Origin: Prevotella sp.
GTDB taxonomy: Bacteria; Bacteroidota; Bacteroidia; Bacteroidales; Bacteroidaceae
Assembly (NCBI GenBank): GCA_017455495.1
Contig: JAFTAR010000014.1
Span: 1-42,065, forward strand
DNA length: 42,065 nt
Direction: 5' to 3'
Under the pieces are notes generated by a model. The model did no database searches, was not told where the DNA came from, and was given only the letters and a program-made list of their open reading frames with translations. How positions within the stretch are numbered: the stretch's first letter is position 1; every line of letters starts with the position of its first letter. Of this stretch, positions 34,601-42,065 are shown piece after piece. Both the position numbers and the translations under genes were made by a program.

Positions 34601-35361
34601 GTCGGAAAGTTGTGTGTCTCGGCCTTCAGGCTGATGACGCTCTCGATATCCTTTATGCGGAACCAGTCGCTCGTCGAATGGTCGGCCGGTGCAAACTGTT
34701 CCACCACAGGCCCTTCGGCAAAGGCTACGTTGTCCTTGTAGGCCGAGATGATTCGGTGGGGGTTCTCCTGCGTGGTGCGCTTAATCATTTGGAAGAGACT
34801 GCTCTGCTTCTCCTCCCCGTCGATGATGAATGTGCCGCCGAATATCTTGTGGCGGCAGTGCTCGCTGTTGATCTGGGCAAAGCCGAAGACCTCGCTGTCC
34901 GTGAGCTTGCGTCCCAGCTGCCTCTCCACATCGTGCAGGTATTGGATTTCCTCGGGCGAGAGAGCCAGCCCCTCCTGCTCATTGTAGCTGTCGAGGTCGT
35001 CGATATGCTGTATTGCTGCGGGTTCGATATCGACGCGGAAAATGTCCTGGTCGAGCCCCTTGTACATGCGCTGCAGCATGGGGTCGTATTCGGCGTCGGC
35101 GCTGTCCACGGGGAAGTATTCCTCGATACGCACAATGCCGCTGAGGGCCATGTTCTGGGTGATCTCAACGGCATTGGTGCTCCATGGAGTAATCATTTCG
35201 CGGCGTGGGCCCACGAAGTAGCCATCTACGCTTTCTGCATTGATGATCGTGGCTTCGCCATAAAGCCAACATAGTTTCTCTTGCTCCTCGCTTGTGAGTG
35301 CATGCCCGCTCTGAGTGGCAATAATCGTGCCGGCGGGTGTCTTGAAGAATGTAATCGTCAT
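31672..35361 (-). CDS. purL: Phosphoribosylformylglycinamidine synthase
   Basis: 1,229 residues, the large single-chain form. It converts FGAR and glutamine to FGAM in purine synthesis. The start is the ATG at 35361 (MTITFFKTPAGTIIA); a promoter box at 35393-35400 excludes the longer frame. Visible motifs: the linker region with FGFAQINSEHCRHKIFGG; the ATP-binding segment LKAETHNFPTTVEPF followed by GASTGTGGEIRD; the second synthetase half with GKDSLSM and HDISAGGL; the C-terminal glutaminase domain with nucleophile Cys1079 in GICNGCQL and the His-Glu pair in MMPHLERAIFPW. It is complete and typical. It heads a transcript that continues into two transporter genes. Confidence 0.97.
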   Translation of the reverse strand: MTITFFKTPAGTIIATQSGHALTSEEQEKLCWLYGEATIINAESVDGYFVGPRREMITPWSTNAVEITQNMALSGIVRIEEYFPVDSADAEYDPMLQRMYKGLDQDIFRVDIEPAAIQHIDDLDSYNEQEGLALSPEEIQYLHDVERQLGRKLTDSEVFGFAQINSEHCRHKIFGGTFIIDGEEKQSSLFQMIKRTTQENPHRIISAYKDNVAFAEGPVVEQFAPADHSTSDWFRIKDIESVISLKAETHNFPTTVEPFNGASTGTGGEIRDRMGGGTGSWPIAGTAVYMTSYPTPRQGAMPPRPWLYQTPEQILIKASNGASDFGNKFGQPLITGSVLTFEHEENGEQYGYDKVIMLAGGVGYGTRRDCLKKEPQKGNKIVVVGGDNYRIGLGGGSVSSVDTGRYSSGIELNAVQRANPEMQKRANNLVRALCEEDVNPVVSIHDHGSAGHVNCLSELVEECGGLIDMTKLPIGDPTLSAKEIIANESQERMGLLIDEKHIEHVRRIAERERAPLYVVGETTGDAHFAFQQADGVRPFDLDVAQMFGHSPKTVMRDETVERHYAPVDAKSLDVSEKLNAYIEGVLSLESVACKDWLTNKVDRSVTGKVARQQCQGELQLPLSDCGVVALDYRGRKGIATALGHAPQAALASPAAGSVLSVAESLTNLVWAPLEEGLDSVSLSANWMWPCRAQKGEDARLYQAVEALSDFCCQLEINVPTGKDSLSMTQKYPDGTKIISPGTVIVSSGGQVSDIRKVVSPVLSAEPKSALYHIDFSFDALHLGGSALAQSLGRVGSDVPTVQNAEYFRDAFNAVQECVRHGLLLAGHDISAGGLVTTLLEMCFANTQGGLKINLVNYAEEDITKILFAENPGVVVQVSSRNEEAFKKTLEEAGVGYIYIGVPMRERYLHIRKGDFEQTLDIDMLRDVWYETSRRLDRKQSMNGKADERFRNYKLQPLQWLLPKSFTGKFAQYGINPDRRIPSGLHAAIIREKGTNGEREMAYMLYLAGFDVKDVMMTDLIAGRETLDDVNFIVFCGGFSNSDVLGSAKGWAGAFLYNPKAKEALDKFYARKDTLSLGICNGCQLMVELGLTGAKGARMLHNDSHKFESEFITLQIPQNNSVMFGSLSGSKLGLWVAHGEGKFSLPGKESDYSIIAKYNYHGYPANPNGSDFDVAGICSEDGRHLCMMPHLERAIFPWQNAWYPANRRKDEVTPWIEAFVNARKWVEAHA

Positions 35362-35392
35362 GTCCTTGATAGGGTATTGTCGTTTCTGCATG

Positions 35393-35400
35393 CAAAGGTA
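35393..35400 (-). promoter_or_regulatory. -7 box of purL
   Basis: Minus-strand TACCTTTG, 32 bases upstream of the purL ATG. The adjoining bases 35402-35442 are AT-rich, with TTCATAATTCATA words repeated about three times, and may act as an upstream element. Confidence 0.6.
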
Positions 35401-35488
35401 CAATAATTAATTCATAATTCATAGTTCATAATTCATAATTTTCTGTATGCCGGCTTTACGAAGCGAAGAGAATGGGGGAGAAACGGGC

Positions 35489-35584
35489 GGCATACCACCA
35501 ACTTTCCCGCGGCACTCCACCAAACTTTCCGTGGCACTCCACCAAATGTTTGGTGGTACTCCACCGTTTTCCAGGTGGTATGCC
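35489..35584. repeat. Nested CCACC inverted repeats
   Basis: GGCATACCACC (35489-35499) pairs exactly with GGTGGTATGCC (35574-35584). Inside are three CTCCACC words and the perfect palindrome CCACCAAATGTTTGGTGG (35539-35556). This is the main content of the gap between purL and the DUF5723 gene; no gene is visible. Confidence 0.7.
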
Positions 35585-35614
35585 AGCCAGAGGATTGCTC
35601 CATGTCATAAAACG

Positions 35615-35657
35615 CCGAGGGGGAGGCGGACGTGATGAAGGTCCGTCTCCCCCTCGG
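35615..35657. terminator. Strong 17-bp hairpin after the DUF5723 gene
   Basis: CCGAGGGGGAGGCGGAC (35615-35631) pairs with GTCCGTCTCCCCCTCGG (35641-35657) apart from one G-T. It lies 27 bases beyond the stop of the DUF5723 gene; on the minus strand it is followed by CGTTTTATG, a short U-run. Confidence 0.75.
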
Positions 35658-35684
35658 GGATATCTTGCACTGTGGCGGTGGGCT

Positions 35685-37121
35685 TTATTCTATGCGGCTT
35701 TTGCCGAAAGGTATGTTGATGCCCATGCAGAAGTCGTAGTTGCTGCGCAGGGGAACCATCTGCTTGGAGAACTTGCCGATACAATGGTCCGAGCCGATGA
35801 ACAGACTGAAGGAGCGCGGGTGGAAGTTGATTACCCAACCCAGGTTGGCCCCCAGTGTGCCGACGCCGACATTGCAGCTCATCTCGAACATCTTGGCAGG
35901 GCTCAGCGTGACGGCCAGCCGCTCCTCGTTCCAGCTATATACGCCCTGCAGACGCGTGGTGCTCAAGAGACCAAACTTCAGGTGACGATAGGAGGGAAGC
36001 GCGTATTCGGCTGCCAGGTTGAGGGTGGCGCCCAGTCCGGTTGTCTTGCTGCCCGAACCGCCGTCCTGGAGGCTGTACAGGTCGCTCAGGCGGTCGCCCA
36101 GATCGTCGGCCTGCTCGTCAAGAGGTTCGCCCGGGCCGTCGCTCACCTGGATGTTATGGAAGCCGTTGAAGACGAAGGCGTCTCCCTTGTTCTGGGCAAT
36201 GGCCACGTCGCTCCAGCTGATGAAGCCCAGGTCGAGCAGCGAGGCACTCAGCTTCAGTCCGTCCACGAGTTCCTGCTTTTCCATGTCCCATTCCACACCC
36301 AGGTCAAATCCCATTCCGAAGCCGTTCAGGCCGCTGCCGTCAACATCAGCGTTGTCCAGGTCGAGCTGCTGGTATGTCATGTGGCCGGGGTACTGGTTCT
36401 TGTATTCCTTGGTCTCTGTATCACCCCAGGTGAAGCCTTTCACGCCAACTTCCATCGTGGCATTGGCGTTGGCGATCCACTGGTTGTCGTTCGAGAGGTC
36501 GAGGCTCAGATTGTCCATCTTCATCTTTGCGTATGCACCGCCCAGCAGGAACTTTACCTTGCCGCCGACGCGCCATGCATCATTGACCTGGTGGCTGTGG
36601 CCCAGGGCCAGTTCGCCCCATGCTATGGCCGTGGCACCAAACTCGCTGATGTCGTAGTTCCTGTTCGTGAGATTCTTCGTCAGATTGAACAGTTCGTAGG
36701 GGACGTTAAGTCCGATGTTGGCTCGAGACCCCAGTGTAATCGTGTTGTAACCCTTGAAGGCATGGAAGCCCACGCTGAGAATGTCGATACGTGCATCCAT
36801 CAGCAGCTTGTTCTTGTCATGGAAGGCACCCATGGCCTCCTTGGATGTGATGCTGGGGTGGAGGTAGCTCACGAGTCCGCTGCCGTTGGGATTCTTGTAA
36901 AAGAAGTCCTTCACGCCGACGTTGCCGCGGAAGGCCATGTTGATGTTGCCCAGGACGGGGAAACTGATATAGCCCTTACGGTCGTACTCCTTGGCTGGGT
37001 TCATTTCGTGGCCATAGGCATATCCGTCCAGGAAATAGGCACTGTTGAGGTTCTGTGCGAGGGTGCTTCCGCTGACTACCAAGGCACAGACAGTTATTAT
37101 GGATTTGAGTGTCGTTTTCAT
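35685..37121 (-). CDS. DUF5723-type outer-membrane beta-barrel protein
   Basis: 478 residues from the ATG at 37121. The signal peptide ends SGSTLAQN, and the mature start (SAYFLDGYAYGHEMNPA) is typical of this Bacteroidetes family. Repeated alternating strands (ARIDILSVGFHAFKG, WRVGGKVKFLLGGAYAKMKM, LKLSASLLDLGFISW) and a final aromatic-poor strand (GINIPFGKSRIE) fit a beta-barrel. Function is unknown. It follows a large lipoprotein gene by 31 bases, so the pair is probably an operon and may form one outer-membrane complex. Confidence 0.8.
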   Translation of the reverse strand: MKTTLKSIITVCALVVSGSTLAQNLNSAYFLDGYAYGHEMNPAKEYDRKGYISFPVLGNINMAFRGNVGVKDFFYKNPNGSGLVSYLHPSITSKEAMGAFHDKNKLLMDARIDILSVGFHAFKGYNTITLGSRANIGLNVPYELFNLTKNLTNRNYDISEFGATAIAWGELALGHSHQVNDAWRVGGKVKFLLGGAYAKMKMDNLSLDLSNDNQWIANANATMEVGVKGFTWGDTETKEYKNQYPGHMTYQQLDLDNADVDGSGLNGFGMGFDLGVEWDMEKQELVDGLKLSASLLDLGFISWSDVAIAQNKGDAFVFNGFHNIQVSDGPGEPLDEQADDLGDRLSDLYSLQDGGSGSKTTGLGATLNLAAEYALPSYRHLKFGLLSTTRLQGVYSWNEERLAVTLSPAKMFEMSCNVGVGTLGANLGWVINFHPRSFSLFIGSDHCIGKFSKQMVPLRSNYDFCMGINIPFGKSRIE

Positions 37122-37152
37122 AATGATGTATGTTCTGTTATGTGGTCTTGGA

Positions 37153-39096
37153 TTAATTAGCGTCAATGGTTACTCCTCCCTTGATGGTCACCTGCATCTG
37201 ACGCAGTATCATGTAGGCCTTGCGCTTGAGCGTACCGCCGGAGTTGGTGCCGGCGAGTCGGGCTTCGTACTGAACACCGTCAATCTTCTTTACCCCCTTC
37301 TGCTCGTTGCCGTTCAGAATGTCGTTGAGCGTGTAGCCCGTCCCAGGTTTGATGGTGAAGGCGACGTCGGCACCGTTGGCGTTAGCCGGCACGCTGATAG
37401 AGTCCACCTCTAACTGCGGGATGGCCATGCCGTTCTCGTCAATGGGCGTTAGCTTGAGCGTCGTGGTGGTGGGCAGGTCGCTGAATGCCTTGGCGGTGAG
37501 CTGCAGGTAGCCGAAGTCAACGTCCTCCATGTCCTCGATGTCGTCTGCCCAACCGCGCTCGGTGTCGCGATAGACGAGCCGGAATTCCTTGCCGAATGAG
37601 ATGGGGGCAAACACTTCATACTCGACATCGATCTCATAGTTGCGTGTCACACTGAGGTTCTCGGCGTGTAGGGTGACGGCAGCCACTTCGATATCTATTT
37701 GGTGAGGTATTTTGCGGATGAGCTCGCTGACCTTGTTGCCTGTGGTCGTGATGCGCTGTGCATGGCTGTAGTCGCTGGGCAGATACTTGGCAGGATTGTC
37801 GGCCAGATAGTACTGGTTCTCGTAAGCGCCTGTGGCATCTCCCACCACCGAGATGTTTGGTGCGGTGATGCTGATGCCACGCTCCACGTTCTTCACGGTG
37901 ATGCTCGTAGTGGCTGTGGCCGGAATCTGGCTCTTGGCCTTGAGGAAGAGAATGGGATTCTCCAAGTCGAGTATCACTTCGTCGTCGTTCAGGAAGTTGG
38001 GCAGGTCATCCAACATGATGGGGTCGATATTGCTGACCTCGTGGCGCAGTTCGCCCGTGAACGTATCCACCTCGATGTCGCGGCCGAAGCTGGCACTGCC
38101 GTTGAACGTGATGTTCTCGGGCATCACCTTGTCCAGCGTCTTGGTGGCCTGAATCTCGGCGATGTCCTCAGCTGGGAGTGCATTGATGGCTGCTGCGATC
38201 CCATCTGCATCGAACTCGGCTGTCTTGAGGCCAAACGAACCGGTGACGGAGAAACCGCCCTTGATGGTGGCCGTGTGGGCATTCTTGTCGAAGACGAAAT
38301 CCTCGCCTTCGGTGATTCCGGTGAAGGAGATGGTCAGCTTCAGCTTCTCGGCGATGGGCACTCGTGTCTCGCCGATGGTCAGCTTAATCTGATTGTTCGC
38401 AATACGGCCTGGAGCGATTTCATTGCCACGGAAGACCACCTTGCCTATCTGCAGGCCCTTTGGATATTCCAGCGTAAGATCGTTCAGATAGATGTGGGTT
38501 ACAAAGTCGGGCAGACCCACGACCTCCATCTCCAGCGTTGCGGTGTTCTCCTTGATAGTGACGCTCTCGATGCTAACCACGTCGCGGTTGATGTCCCGTG
38601 CCTGGGCATTCTCCTCAATGTGGTTGACGGCCGAGCCAGCCTGGATGACATAGAAGTACTCCTTGTCCGGGACATTCACATTCACTGTGCCTCCTCCGCC
38701 GGGAACGGTGATGGGCACGTTAATCTTCCGTCTGTTGATCTTGTGGAAGAGGTCCAGGGGAACCGTGGCATTGATGTTTTCAATCTCCGGTTTGCGGATG
38801 CGGATGTCTTCGACATTCACAGGCTGAATGTCTGCCTTGCCACTCTGTTTGACGCAGAAGATGGAGTCCTGCAGTTCATCGCTCCATACGTACTGCACCA
38901 CGCCGTCTTCCTCCAGGTCCATGATGTTACGCAGAAGGATGCTGTCTGTGCTGCAATAGGGCAGTTTCAGGTCTACGTTGCTGCCTATCGTCCAGTCGAC
39001 GTCTTCCAGGTCGTAGCTGTCGTCCACGCATGCAGTAAGCAGCATGCAGCCCGTGACTACGCCCAGGGAAAGGTAATGTTTGGCATTGGTTTTCAT
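37153..39096 (-). CDS. Large lipoprotein of unknown function
   Basis: 647 residues from the ATG at 39096; the lipidated Cys is at 23 (MLLTACVDDSYDLEDVDW). The rest is beta-rich with several similar segments (PITVPGGGGTVNVNVPD, KLTISFTGITEGEDFVFD, GGFSVTGSFGLKTAEFDAD) that suggest repeated immunoglobulin-like domains. No catalytic motif was recognised. It is first in a two-gene unit with the DUF5723 barrel. A -7 box is at 39163-39170. Its neighbours give no pathway clue; an outer-membrane or periplasmic structural role is a guess. Confidence 0.7.
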   Translation of the reverse strand: MKTNAKHYLSLGVVTGCMLLTACVDDSYDLEDVDWTIGSNVDLKLPYCSTDSILLRNIMDLEEDGVVQYVWSDELQDSIFCVKQSGKADIQPVNVEDIRIRKPEIENINATVPLDLFHKINRRKINVPITVPGGGGTVNVNVPDKEYFYVIQAGSAVNHIEENAQARDINRDVVSIESVTIKENTATLEMEVVGLPDFVTHIYLNDLTLEYPKGLQIGKVVFRGNEIAPGRIANNQIKLTIGETRVPIAEKLKLTISFTGITEGEDFVFDKNAHTATIKGGFSVTGSFGLKTAEFDADGIAAAINALPAEDIAEIQATKTLDKVMPENITFNGSASFGRDIEVDTFTGELRHEVSNIDPIMLDDLPNFLNDDEVILDLENPILFLKAKSQIPATATTSITVKNVERGISITAPNISVVGDATGAYENQYYLADNPAKYLPSDYSHAQRITTTGNKVSELIRKIPHQIDIEVAAVTLHAENLSVTRNYEIDVEYEVFAPISFGKEFRLVYRDTERGWADDIEDMEDVDFGYLQLTAKAFSDLPTTTTLKLTPIDENGMAIPQLEVDSISVPANANGADVAFTIKPGTGYTLNDILNGNEQKGVKKIDGVQYEARLAGTNSGGTLKRKAYMILRQMQVTIKGGVTIDAN

Positions 39097-39162
39097 AAGT
39101 TGCCAGTGTTTGATAGTGGTTAATAAAGGTAATTTAAATGTTCGAGTCATACATTGATGTTG

Positions 39163-39170
39163 CAAAGTTA
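39163..39170 (-). promoter_or_regulatory. -7 box of the lipoprotein/DUF5723 unit
   Basis: Minus-strand TAACTTTG, 67 bases upstream of the ATG at 39096. Confidence 0.55.
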
Positions 39171-39225
39171 AGTAAAATTAACAAACCATAAAAACTTTTG
39201 CCCGACAAAATGATAATCAAAACAG

Positions 39226-39264
39226 AAAAAAGCGCAATTTGTCATGAAAAGACAAATTGCGCTT
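39226..39264 (-). terminator. Intrinsic terminator of the ROK kinase gene
   Basis: On the minus strand, AAGCGCAATTTGTC (39251-39264 complement) and GACAAATTGCGCTT form a perfect 14-bp stem with a 7-base loop, followed by TTTTTT (39226-39231). It lies 44 bases beyond the kinase stop codon. Confidence 0.85.
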
Positions 39265-39307
39265 TGCAGGATGTCACGGCAATGTGCCGTACGAATGTCT
39301 GTTTACA

Positions 39308-40270
39308 TTAAAGCTCCCAGCCCAGGGCACTTGCACCCAGCACGGCAGCGCTGGCGCCGTCCAGTTCGGAGAGAAGCAGCTTGGCTTTTCCCTTGAAGTT
39401 CATCAGGACGTTCTCATCGTATGCCTTGCGTATGGGGTTCATCAGCAGGTCGCCGGCCTTCGTGGGACCTCCGAAGAAGATGAAAGCCTCGGGGCTGCTG
39501 AAGTTGCAGAAGTCGGCACATGCCTTGCCCAGCAGGTCGCCGGTGTAGTTCATGATTTCCTTGGCCATGAAGTCGCCTTGTGAGGCTGCGATGCTGATGT
39601 CCTTTGCTTCCAGCTTGTCGAAGGGGATATCGCGCAGTGTTGATGGGGTGGTGCGGATGGCCATCCACTCGAGTGCCGTGCGCACCATGCCGGTAGCGGA
39701 GCAGTAAGCCTCGAGGCAGCCCTTGCGGCCGCAACCACAGTCGCGTGCGCTCTTGCTGCGGTCAATAACTACGTGGCCCAGCTCTCCTGCAAATCCGTCG
39801 CTGTCATATACCAGCTGGCCGTTCACGACAATGCCGCTGCCCACACCTGTGCCCAGGGTGATCATGATGAAGTTCTTCATGCCTTTGGCCACGCCGTAGG
39901 CCATTTCTCCGATGGCGGCTGCATTGGCGTCGTTGGTCAGTGCCACGGGGATACCCAGACGCTCGCTGAACATCTTGGCCAGGGGGATGATACCCCGCCA
40001 CTCCAGGTTGGGGGCGTTCTCCACGCTGCCCGAGTAATAGTTTCCGTTAGGTGCACCGATGCCCATGGCCTGAATCTTCTCGATTCCGCCCACTTGGCTG
40101 ATGATGGTCTGCAGTGCCTCGCAGCAGTTGTTCACATAGTTCTCGGCAGTGCCGTGACCGCGCGTCTTGACCGATACACTGGCCACTACATTGGCCTTTC
40201 CGTCCACGATGCCGAACACCGAGTTGGTTCCGCCCAGGTCCAAGCCAATTACATAAGGTTTCTTTTCCAT
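39308..40270 (-). CDS. ROK-family sugar kinase, probable glucokinase
   Basis: 320 residues, the usual length. The N-terminal ATP motif is IGLDLGGTNSVFG. The catalytic Asp114 lies in LTNDANAAAIGE. The glycine-rich ITLGTGVGSGIVVNG and the zinc-binding ROK signature with His166, Cys178, Cys180 and Cys185 (AGELGHVVI ... CGCGRKGCLEAYC) are all intact. The EAYCSATG segment and the Asn/Glu pattern fit a glucokinase more than an N-acetylmannosamine kinase or a repressor; no DNA-binding domain is present. It phosphorylates glucose, or a related hexose, in the cytosol. It is a single gene with its own -7 box and terminator, divergent from the LysE-family gene. Confidence 0.92.
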   Translation of the reverse strand: MEKKPYVIGLDLGGTNSVFGIVDGKANVVASVSVKTRGHGTAENYVNNCCEALQTIISQVGGIEKIQAMGIGAPNGNYYSGSVENAPNLEWRGIIPLAKMFSERLGIPVALTNDANAAAIGEMAYGVAKGMKNFIMITLGTGVGSGIVVNGQLVYDSDGFAGELGHVVIDRSKSARDCGCGRKGCLEAYCSATGMVRTALEWMAIRTTPSTLRDIPFDKLEAKDISIAASQGDFMAKEIMNYTGDLLGKACADFCNFSSPEAFIFFGGPTKAGDLLMNPIRKAYDENVLMNFKGKAKLLLSELDGASAAVLGASALGWEL

Positions 40271-40310
40271 GTTGAATATGATTATGTTGTTTGTTGGGGA
40301 TTGTTCTCTA

Positions 40311-40318
40311 CAAAGGTA
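40311..40318 (-). promoter_or_regulatory. -7 box of the ROK kinase gene
   Basis: Minus-strand TACCTTTG, 41 bases upstream of the ATG at 40270. Confidence 0.6.
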
Positions 40319-40399
40319 GGCATTTCCTCGGATAAATCCTCACTTTTTCCCGAAAAAAGTGTCATAAGTCGAAAAAAAACGCGAAATTTGCAGCCTAAT

Positions 40400-41053
40400 A
40401 TGCTTTTGAACCCGATAAATACGATGGTCCTTGTGGTCAAAGGACTGATTGTGGGCATCATCGCGAGTGCGCCGATGGGCCCTGTGGGTGTGTTGGCTGT
40501 TCGCCGGACACTGAACAAGGGTCGTTGGTATGGTTTCGTCACGGGTCTTGGGGCTGTGGTGAGTGATTTGCTCTATGCCATCCTGACCGCCCTCGGCATG
40601 CGTGCCGTGATGGAATTCTTCAGCAATTCGCTGTCGGTGGACTACTTCAAGCTTGGCGGGAGCATCATGCTCTTCCTCTTTGGCCTGTACACCTACAAAG
40701 CCAGGCCGCATGATATGACTTCGCCCAGCCATAGCCGCGGCACGCTTGCTAACAATATGCTCACGGGCTTTCTCGTGTCCATCAGCAATCCGCTTGTCAT
40801 TGTGCTTTTCATTGCACTCTTTGACAGCGTGGGCTTCATCCGTCCCGAGTATGGTCTGGAGTACATCTTTGGTTTTGCCGCCATCGTGGTGGGTGCCTGC
40901 CTCTGGTGGTTCTGTCTTTCGGGAGCGATAGACCGTGTGAGGATGCGCTTCCGCCTGAGCAGTGTCGTACGGCTGAATAGGGCGATTGGCATTCTGGTCA
41001 TGCTGGCAGCTGTGGCAGGGTTTGCCTATACCTTATATTATATATGGGAATAG
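40400..41053 (+). CDS. LysE-family amino-acid/metabolite exporter
   Basis: 217 residues from the ATG at 40400; a second in-frame ATG at 40424 is possible. The typical start is VVKGLIVGIIASAPMGPVGVLAVRRTLNKG, with the PMGPVG motif of the RhtB/LysE superfamily. About six membrane helices are visible, with LVSISNPLVIVLFIALF (the SNPK-like motif) in the middle. The substrate is not determined. The long frame reaching back to 39773 is a shadow of the kinase gene. It is followed by the DUF4924 gene after 59 bases. Confidence 0.88.
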   Translation: MLLNPINTMVLVVKGLIVGIIASAPMGPVGVLAVRRTLNKGRWYGFVTGLGAVVSDLLYAILTALGMRAVMEFFSNSLSVDYFKLGGSIMLFLFGLYTYKARPHDMTSPSHSRGTLANNMLTGFLVSISNPLVIVLFIALFDSVGFIRPEYGLEYIFGFAAIVVGACLWWFCLSGAIDRVRMRFRLSSVVRLNRAIGILVMLAAVAGFAYTLYYIWE

Positions 41054-41112
41054 GAGTTGGAGGACTATAGAATTTGGGATTTGGGAAACGGAGGAACAGA
41101 TAAGGAAGAATA

Positions 41113-41637
41113 ATGTTAGTAGCAAAGAAACTTCGCGGGCAGAATATTACTGCTTATGTCATATATATGTTCCAGGTTGAGGATGTCATCCGCGCTTATG
41201 GCCTGGACGTCGATCGGATCGTTGCCGAATACCTTCCCCGCTTTCATTATGATGAGGCGCAGACGAAGGAGGTCGCCGAATGGTATGGCGGACTCGTCCG
41301 GATGATGCATGAGGAGGGATGTGAGCGTGCCGGGCACGTGCAGGTGGTGCGCAATACTATCTTGCTCATGACCGACCGCCACCAGGAACTCCTGCATGAT
41401 GCGAAGCAACCCTTCTACAGCGCTGCCTATTACAAGGCACTGCCCTCAATCGTGGATCTCCGCACACATGGTGCCGACAAGGAGAAAGGCGAGGTCGAGA
41501 ACTCCCTGGAGGCCATCTATGGTGCTACGGTGCTGAAGATGCAGGGTCGTGAAATCTCGACGGAGACCCAAGTGGCCTTGCAGCCCATCACACACTGGTT
41601 GGAGCTGCTGGCCCAATTGTATAACGAACATGAATAA
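41113..41637 (+). CDS. DUF4924 family protein
   Basis: 174 residues, with AGGAAG shortly upstream of the ATG. The N-terminal [32 protein letters not shown] and the rest of the mostly helical sequence match the look of the Bacteroidetes DUF4924 family: cytosolic and of unknown role. It is 20 bases from the prfC start, so it is probably co-transcribed with that translation gene. Confidence 0.82.
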   Translation: MLVAKKLRGQNITAYVIYMFQVEDVIRAYGLDVDRIVAEYLPRFHYDEAQTKEVAEWYGGLVRMMHEEGCERAGHVQVVRNTILLMTDRHQELLHDAKQPFYSAAYYKALPSIVDLRTHGADKEKGEVENSLEAIYGATVLKMQGREISTETQVALQPITHWLELLAQLYNEHE

Positions 41638-41657
41638 AGAGAACGAGATATAGAATT

Positions 41658-42065
41658 ATGAATCCCGAGATCGAACGACGCAGAACATTTGCCATCATCT
41701 CCCACCCCGATGCGGGAAAGACCACGCTGACCGAGAAACTCATGCTCTTTGGCGGGCAGATTCAGGTGGCCGGCGCCGTGAAGAACAATAAAATCAAGAA
41801 GACGGCCACCAGCGACTGGATGGAGATAGAGAAGCAGCGTGGTATCTCTGTGACGACAAGCGTCATGGAGTTCGACTATTCCCCCTCCGGCGATGCCGAG
41901 AATATGTACAAGGTGAATATTCTCGATACGCCCGGCCACCAGGACTTTGCCGAGGACACCTTCCGCACACTGACCGCCGTGGACAGTGCCATCATCGTGG
42001 TGGACGGGGCAAAGGGTGTCGAGGCACAAACTCGCAAGCTGATGACCGTCTGCCGCATGCGCAAG
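41658..42065 (+). CDS. prfC: Peptide chain release factor 3, 5' part
   Basis: The first 136 residues only; the frame runs off the window end. The G1 motif is [14 protein letters not shown], the switch-I region has [24 protein letters not shown], and G3 is [14 protein letters not shown]. The [14 protein letters not shown] segment separates RF3 from EF-G. It is a GTPase that recycles release factors 1 and 2 from the ribosome after termination. Start at the ATG at 41658 ([11 protein letters not shown]). Confidence 0.95.
   Translation, partial: MNPEIERRRTFAIISHPDAGKTTLTEKLMLFGGQIQVAGAVKNNKIKKTATSDWMEIEKQRGISVTTSVMEFDYSPSGDAENMYKVNILDTPGHQDFAEDTFRTLTAVDSAIIVVDGAKGVEAQTRKLMTVCRMRK

Noticed and set aside
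35615..35657. Another G-quadruplex/palindrome element.
   Set aside because: It is G-rich, but tracts after the first are only two long and the 17-bp stem fits an ordinary terminator.
39773..40399. Long N-terminal extension of the LysE-family frame.
   Set aside because: It runs antisense through the ROK kinase gene; the exporter family begins at the ATG at 40400 or 40424.
1..42065. tRNA, rRNA or riboswitch genes.
   Set aside because: No cloverleaf, rRNA or recognisable aptamer sequence was seen in the intergenic regions; purL has only a 32-base leader after its -7 box.

Overview
The window is Bacteroidetes chromosome, most likely Prevotella/Segatella-like Bacteroidales. This rests on paired SusC/SusD genes, a hybrid two-component system fused to an AraC output domain, FAS1 and BACON lipoproteins, DUF4924 and DUF5723 proteins, and -7 promoter boxes of the form TAnnTTTG ahead of most transcription units. 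Gene starts were moved from the longest ORF to the Met that begins a plausible signal peptide or conserved N-terminus, usually 30-70 bases downstream of such a box.

Layout. 1-471: three intergenic repeat types. 472-1947 (-): secreted protein with two near-identical 135-residue modules and a T9SS-like C-terminal tail. 2188-6105 (-): HTCS sensor-regulator. 6656-23326 (-): one seven-gene outer-membrane uptake operon, transcribed in the order FAS1 lipoprotein, SusC, SusD, FAS1 lipoprotein, FAS1 lipoprotein, SusC, SusD, ending at an intrinsic terminator and lying just upstream of the HTCS gene that probably controls it. 23559-24416 (-): OmpA-family lipoprotein. 24610-28586 (+): BACON lipoprotein, membrane-anchored TIR protein and secreted GH31 glycosidase. 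28899-30338 (-): AAA ATPase with DUF234. 30519-35361 (-): purL followed by two half-size chromate-family transporters. 35685-39096 (-): lipoprotein and DUF5723 barrel. 39308-40270 (-): ROK sugar kinase. 40400-42065 (+): LysE-family exporter, DUF4924 protein and the start of prfC.

The most unusual feature is how dispersed repeats overlap the ends of genes. Three consecutive operon genes (two FAS1, one SusD) share a lipoprotein signal-peptide cassette. Each start codon lies between two copies of a 32-base element in inverted orientation, one in the 5' UTR and one inside the signal-peptide codons. The element is a local palindrome (CCCTCCC-N3-GGGAGGG) that continues into a canonical G-quadruplex motif, GGG-N1-GGG-N3-GGG-N1-GGG. 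Related copies occur at the second SusD gene and between the chromate-transporter genes. The two SusC genes have a parallel arrangement built from a different, AT-rich repeat. At 3' ends, repeats also overlap or duplicate the last codons of the gene at 472, the GH31 gene and the ATPase gene.

A second point of interest is the adjacent BACON lipoprotein and TIR-transmembrane pair, which has the layout of an envelope-sensing TIR module. All functional statements are from reading the sequence; no database search was run.
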